The notes under the pieces: model-generated
Databases searched by the model: none
Told to the model about the DNA's origin: nothing
The model's input: only the letters and a program-made list of their open reading frames with translations
Shown: in pieces, positions 61,674 through 64,000 of the stretch
Layout: every line of letters begins with the position of its first letter
Numbering within the stretch: the first letter of the stretch is position 1
DNA from: an uncultured Bacilli bacterium
Lineage (GTDB): Bacteria; Bacillota_I; Bacilli_A; RF39; UBA660
Reading direction: 5' to 3'
Length of the DNA stretch: 64,000 bases
Assembly (NCBI GenBank): GCA_949425635.1
Contig: CASPWD010000002.1
Location: 1-64,000, forward strand
Position numbers and translations under genes: made by a program

Positions 61674-62090
61674 TCATCCTTCTTCATCAACCTTAACTAG
61701 ATTACTATAGTATTTCTTTTTTCCACTTAAGAAATCATCATACAAGTTTTGTTTCCAATGAATATAATCGATGCTTTCTTGAATCTCATGTATTTTATGT
61801 TCAAGTTCTTTTAATTTCCCATCTAATACAATTTTTCTTTCAGGGATTGTTTTTTCTCCAGCTAAACACAATTCCATATATTCTTTCATTTCTACAATAC
61901 TCATTCCACAATTTTTTAAGCATTGTAGACTGCCAATCCAAGCAATATCGTTATCATCAAATATTCGATAATTGTTTTTATCTCTTTTAACATTAGGTAC
62001 TAATCCTTCATTGCAATAAAATTTTAATGTGTCATAGGAAAGTCCAGTCTTCTCACAAGCTTGTTTCATAGAATAAAGTTCTTTTTGCAT
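61674..62090 (-). CDS. MerR-family regulator
   Basis: 138 aa. N-terminal winged helix (YSMKQACEKTGLSYDTLKFYCNEGLVPNVKRDKNNYRIF), then the family's CGMSIVEMKEYMELC and a long dimer coiled coil (about 75-120). Few Cys, so more like aldehyde- or stress-sensing MerR proteins (AdhR type) than metal sensors; that is inference. Divergent from the aldo-keto reductase, whose promoter has the 19-bp spacer that MerR proteins act on. Confidence 0.9.
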   Translation of the reverse strand: MQKELYSMKQACEKTGLSYDTLKFYCNEGLVPNVKRDKNNYRIFDDNDIAWIGSLQCLKNCGMSIVEMKEYMELCLAGEKTIPERKIVLDGKLKELEHKIHEIQESIDYIHWKQNLYDDFLSGKKKYYSNLVKVDEEG

Positions 62091-62131
62091 AATTTTACAT
62101 CTCCCAAATAATTTTATATTTTTTTAAAAAA

Positions 62132-62175
62132 ACCATTGACCGTGTGTTACTCACGACATTTACAATGGTATTGTA
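62132..62175 (+). promoter_or_regulatory. MerR-type promoter with 19-bp spacer and nested dyads
   Basis: TTGACC (62136-62141), 19-bp spacer, TACAAT (62161-62166). In the spacer lies the dyad CGTGnGTnACnCACG (62141-62155); flanking it ACCATTG/CAATGGT (62132-62138/62163-62169), and TACAAT-GGT-ATTGTA (62161-62175). The long spacer is the hallmark of MerR-activated promoters. Confidence 0.8.
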
Positions 62176-62213
62176 CAAAAGAAAAAATATATTGTCAAGA
62201 AAGGAAAATTATT

Positions 62214-63104
62214 ATGGAATATGTAAAACTAAATAATGGCGTAGAAATGCCAATACTAGGATTTGGAGTTTATCAAATCCCTAAAGAAGAAACAAAAAGA
62301 TGTGTCCTCGATGCTATTAAAGTAGGATATCGTTCTATCGATACCGCTCAAAGCTATTTTAATGAAGCAGAAGTAGGGGAAGCAATAGCAGAATGTGGAA
62401 TTCCACGTGAACAATTATTCATTACCACTAAAGTATGGATTGATAACTATGGTTATGAAAAGTGTAAAAATTCTGTTATGGAATCTTTAAGAAAACTAAA
62501 AACAGATTATATTGATCTTGTTTTATTACATCAACCATTTAGTGATTACTACGGAGCTTATAAAGCTTTAGAAAATCTTTATAAAGAAGGGAAAATTAGA
62601 GCAATTGGTGTATCAAACTTCTATCCAGATAGACTAAGTGATATTTGTTTATTTGAAAGAAATGTCATACCAGCAGTAAATCAAGTAGAAACAAATCCAA
62701 TTAATGCACAGGTTTTAGCGCAAGAAAATATGGAGCGTTATGGTGTACATATTGAAGCTTGGGCCCCATTTGGAGAAGGAAGAAATGGTTTATTCGAAAA
62801 TGAAATTTTAGTTAATATTGGTAAAAAATACAATAAATCATCTGCTCAAGTAATTCTAAGATGGTTAATACAAAGAGGTGTAATTGCCGTATGCAAATCA
62901 ACACATGTTGAAAGAATGGAACAAAATTTCAATGTCTTTGATTTTGAACTAACAGAAGATGACATGAGTGAAATTAAAAAGTTAGATACAACAGATAGTT
63001 TATTTTTCAATCATCAAGATCCAAAAATGGTCGAATGGTTCGATAACATCGTTAAAGAAAGAAGAAGTAATGAAGATTGTCGTAAAGACAAAAAAAATTG
63101 GTAA
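62214..63104 (+). CDS. Aldo/keto reductase
   Basis: 296 aa. Catalytic tetrad regions: SIDTAQSYFNE (Asp, Tyr), FITTKVW (Lys) and VLLHQPF (His); NADPH site VCKSTHVERMEQNFNVF. It reduces aldehydes or ketones. ATG 62214 is chosen behind AAGGAAAATT; the longer frame would begin in the -35 box. Divergent MerR regulator probably induces it in response to a carbonyl stress. Confidence 0.93.
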   Translation: MEYVKLNNGVEMPILGFGVYQIPKEETKRCVLDAIKVGYRSIDTAQSYFNEAEVGEAIAECGIPREQLFITTKVWIDNYGYEKCKNSVMESLRKLKTDYIDLVLLHQPFSDYYGAYKALENLYKEGKIRAIGVSNFYPDRLSDICLFERNVIPAVNQVETNPINAQVLAQENMERYGVHIEAWAPFGEGRNGLFENEILVNIGKKYNKSSAQVILRWLIQRGVIAVCKSTHVERMEQNFNVFDFELTEDDMSEIKKLDTTDSLFFNHQDPKMVEWFDNIVKERRSNEDCRKDKKNW

Positions 63105-63121
63105 TAGGAAAGTGAGAATTT

Positions 63122-63832
63122 ATGAATAAGAAAGTTATAGGAATAATTATTTGTTTATTAGTAATATGTGCTATAGGAGTTGTAGTATTCTTTATTCTTA
63201 ATAATAAAAGCTTAAGTGAAGAGAATAATAAACAAAACAACAATACAAATGAAATAATTGAAAACAATAAAGAAAATGAAGAAAAGGAAAATAAAGAGAC
63301 TGAAGAAAATAACAAAGCAGAAGAATCTGAAGAAGAAAGTACTACTTCAAACGGAAAAACTCTAGTTGTATATTATTCAGCAACAAACAATACAAAAAGC
63401 GCAGCAGAAAGCATTGCTAAAAACTTAAATGCTGATATTTTTGAAATAGTACCAGCAGAAGTTTATACCGATGAAGATTTAAATTATGGGAATCCTAATT
63501 CTAGAGTATCGAAAGAACATGATGATGAATCTTTAAGAAATGTTAAATTAAAAACTACAAAAGTAGAGAATTGGGATAAATACGATACAATTCTAATTGG
63601 TTATCCAATTTGGTGGGGAATAGCAGCTTGGCCAGTAGACACATTTGTTACAGCTAATGATTTCACTGGAAAAACAGTAATTCCATTCTGTACATCAGTT
63701 TCATCTGGACTTGGAGAAAGTGGCAAATTACTAGCTGCAGAAGCAAAAGGTGGGAATTGGTTAGAAGGACATCGCTTTGGCTCTCATCCATCATCAGCTG
63801 ACATCAAATCATTTACAGATAGTATAAAATAG
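63122..63832 (+). CDS. Membrane-anchored flavodoxin
   Basis: 236 aa. One N-terminal span (about 5-27), a linker almost wholly of Glu, Asn and Lys (about 30-72), then a flavodoxin domain: FMN phosphate loop VVYYSATNNTKSAAESIA, LIGYPIWWGIAAWPV and FCTSVSSGLGES, as in Flavodoxin_4 proteins. Its domain should lie outside the membrane if the span is a plain signal anchor. Follows the reductase by 17 bases, so probably under the same MerR control. Confidence 0.9.
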   Translation: MNKKVIGIIICLLVICAIGVVVFFILNNKSLSEENNKQNNNTNEIIENNKENEEKENKETEENNKAEESEEESTTSNGKTLVVYYSATNNTKSAAESIAKNLNADIFEIVPAEVYTDEDLNYGNPNSRVSKEHDDESLRNVKLKTTKVENWDKYDTILIGYPIWWGIAAWPVDTFVTANDFTGKTVIPFCTSVSSGLGESGKLLAAEAKGGNWLEGHRFGSHPSSADIKSFTDSIK

Positions 63833-63903
63833 GAGTGATAATAAGGAGTAGTAACACCTACATCTGATGGTGAAGAAATTATGGAAAAATAGAACATAAA
63901 CAG

Positions 63904-63930
63904 GAAAAATAATTTATTTTTTCTTTTTTG
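63904..63930 (+). terminator. Possible terminator
   Basis: GAAAAATAA (63904-63912) with TTATTTTTTC, one bulged T, then CTTTTTT. Confidence 0.5.
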
Positions 63931-63964
63931 GAAAAATTATCTAAACAAATTTAACAAACTTTAT

Positions 63965-64000
63965 GTTACAATAGATTTTAAATGATTAAAAAGTAAGGAG
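63965..64000 (+). promoter_or_regulatory. Extended -10 promoter and ribosome site of a gene beyond the window
   Basis: TGtTACAAT (-10 box 63967-63972) and AAGGAG at 63995-64000, so a start codon should follow just after the window ends. Confidence 0.6.

Noticed and set aside
445-63832. Mycoplasma-type code (TGA as Trp)
   Set aside because: TGA ends several genes at conserved overlaps (ireB/ruvX, vanW/vanG, vanXY/vanT), and Trp is TGG throughout.
1-64000. CRISPR arrays, tRNA/rRNA genes, prophage or insertion sequences
   Set aside because: I looked for regular spaced repeats, TTCGAATC-type T loops, phage structural genes and transposases with terminal repeats and found none; only the nuclease-family gene at 9.9 kb is possibly mobile.

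Overview
The window looks like a piece of chromosome from a low-GC, Gram-positive bacterium of the class Bacilli, probably an uncultured gut lineage near the RF39 or Erysipelotrichales groups. That placement is inference. The sequence is very AT-rich, and nearly every gene is on the + strand with strong AGGAGG-type ribosome binding sites. TGG encodes Trp and TGA is used as a stop, so this is not the Mycoplasma code. Several blocks keep Bacillus subtilis gene order: ruvA-ruvB, ireB-ruvX-yrzB-mltG-trmR-yrrN-yrrO-greA, and lon followed by spoVID-like and ysxE-like coat genes. MltG shows a peptidoglycan wall, and the SpoVID/YsxE pair suggests spore formation or a spore-forming ancestor. I see no rRNA, tRNA, CRISPR array, prophage or insertion sequence.

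Layout. 0-9.6 kb: end of a sortase-type surface protein; a phasin-like/UbiB kinase/membrane protein operon; ruvA-nucleotidase-ruvB; a frameshifted RDD membrane protein; a LysR regulator divergent from a PHP phosphoesterase. 9.8-16.1 kb: a PD-(D/E)XK nuclease-family gene, then the long ireB-to-greA operon (wall synthesis plus tRNA wobble-uridine modification). 16.2-23.1 kb: trigger factor, a membrane protein behind a 38-nt palindrome, lon, spoVID-like and ysxE-like genes. 23.7-30.3 kb: a complete VanG-type glycopeptide-resistance cluster (vanR, vanS, vanW, vanG, vanXY, and vanT split into membrane and racemase genes), with three VanR-like repeats before vanW. 30.4-30.7 kb: a compact antisense-RNA/hydrophobic-peptide locus. 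30.8-32.7 kb and 52.6-54.5 kb: two paralogous GntR-ABC transporter operons. 32.8-42.6 kb: tandem DNA-alkyltransferase genes, GNAT, YccF, a Y-family polymerase with a YolD-like partner, a lipase, a radical-SAM protein, a ClpX-like ATPase and lactate dehydrogenase. 42.7-51.2 kb: an esterase/acyltransferase/zinc-ribbon cluster, a decayed DUF2975 gene, a DUF4358-MBOAT-DHHW O-acyltransfer cluster and a membrane MutS-like ATPase. 51.3-63.8 kb: a VanZ-family protein, zinc-ribbon membrane proteins, a second antisense-RNA/peptide locus, an XRE regulator, a DUF4026/DUF6054 operon, a MATE transporter fused to a cytidylate-kinase-like domain, a MerR/aldo-keto reductase pair and an anchored flavodoxin.

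The most interesting structure is the pair of loci near 30.5 kb and 56.2 kb. Each encodes, on the - strand, a tiny KEK-plus-hydrophobic peptide from a TTTACA-N17-TAtAaT type promoter. A + strand small RNA runs toward it and folds into the same three-way junction in both copies, with compensatory base changes. The 5' end of each predicted peptide mRNA is repeated, inverted, inside the RNA gene. A read-through peptide mRNA could therefore pair its own 5' and 3' ends, as in known type I toxin-antitoxin mRNAs. The copy at 30.5 kb looks intact and lies directly behind the van operon; the copy at 56.2 kb appears frameshifted or without a start.
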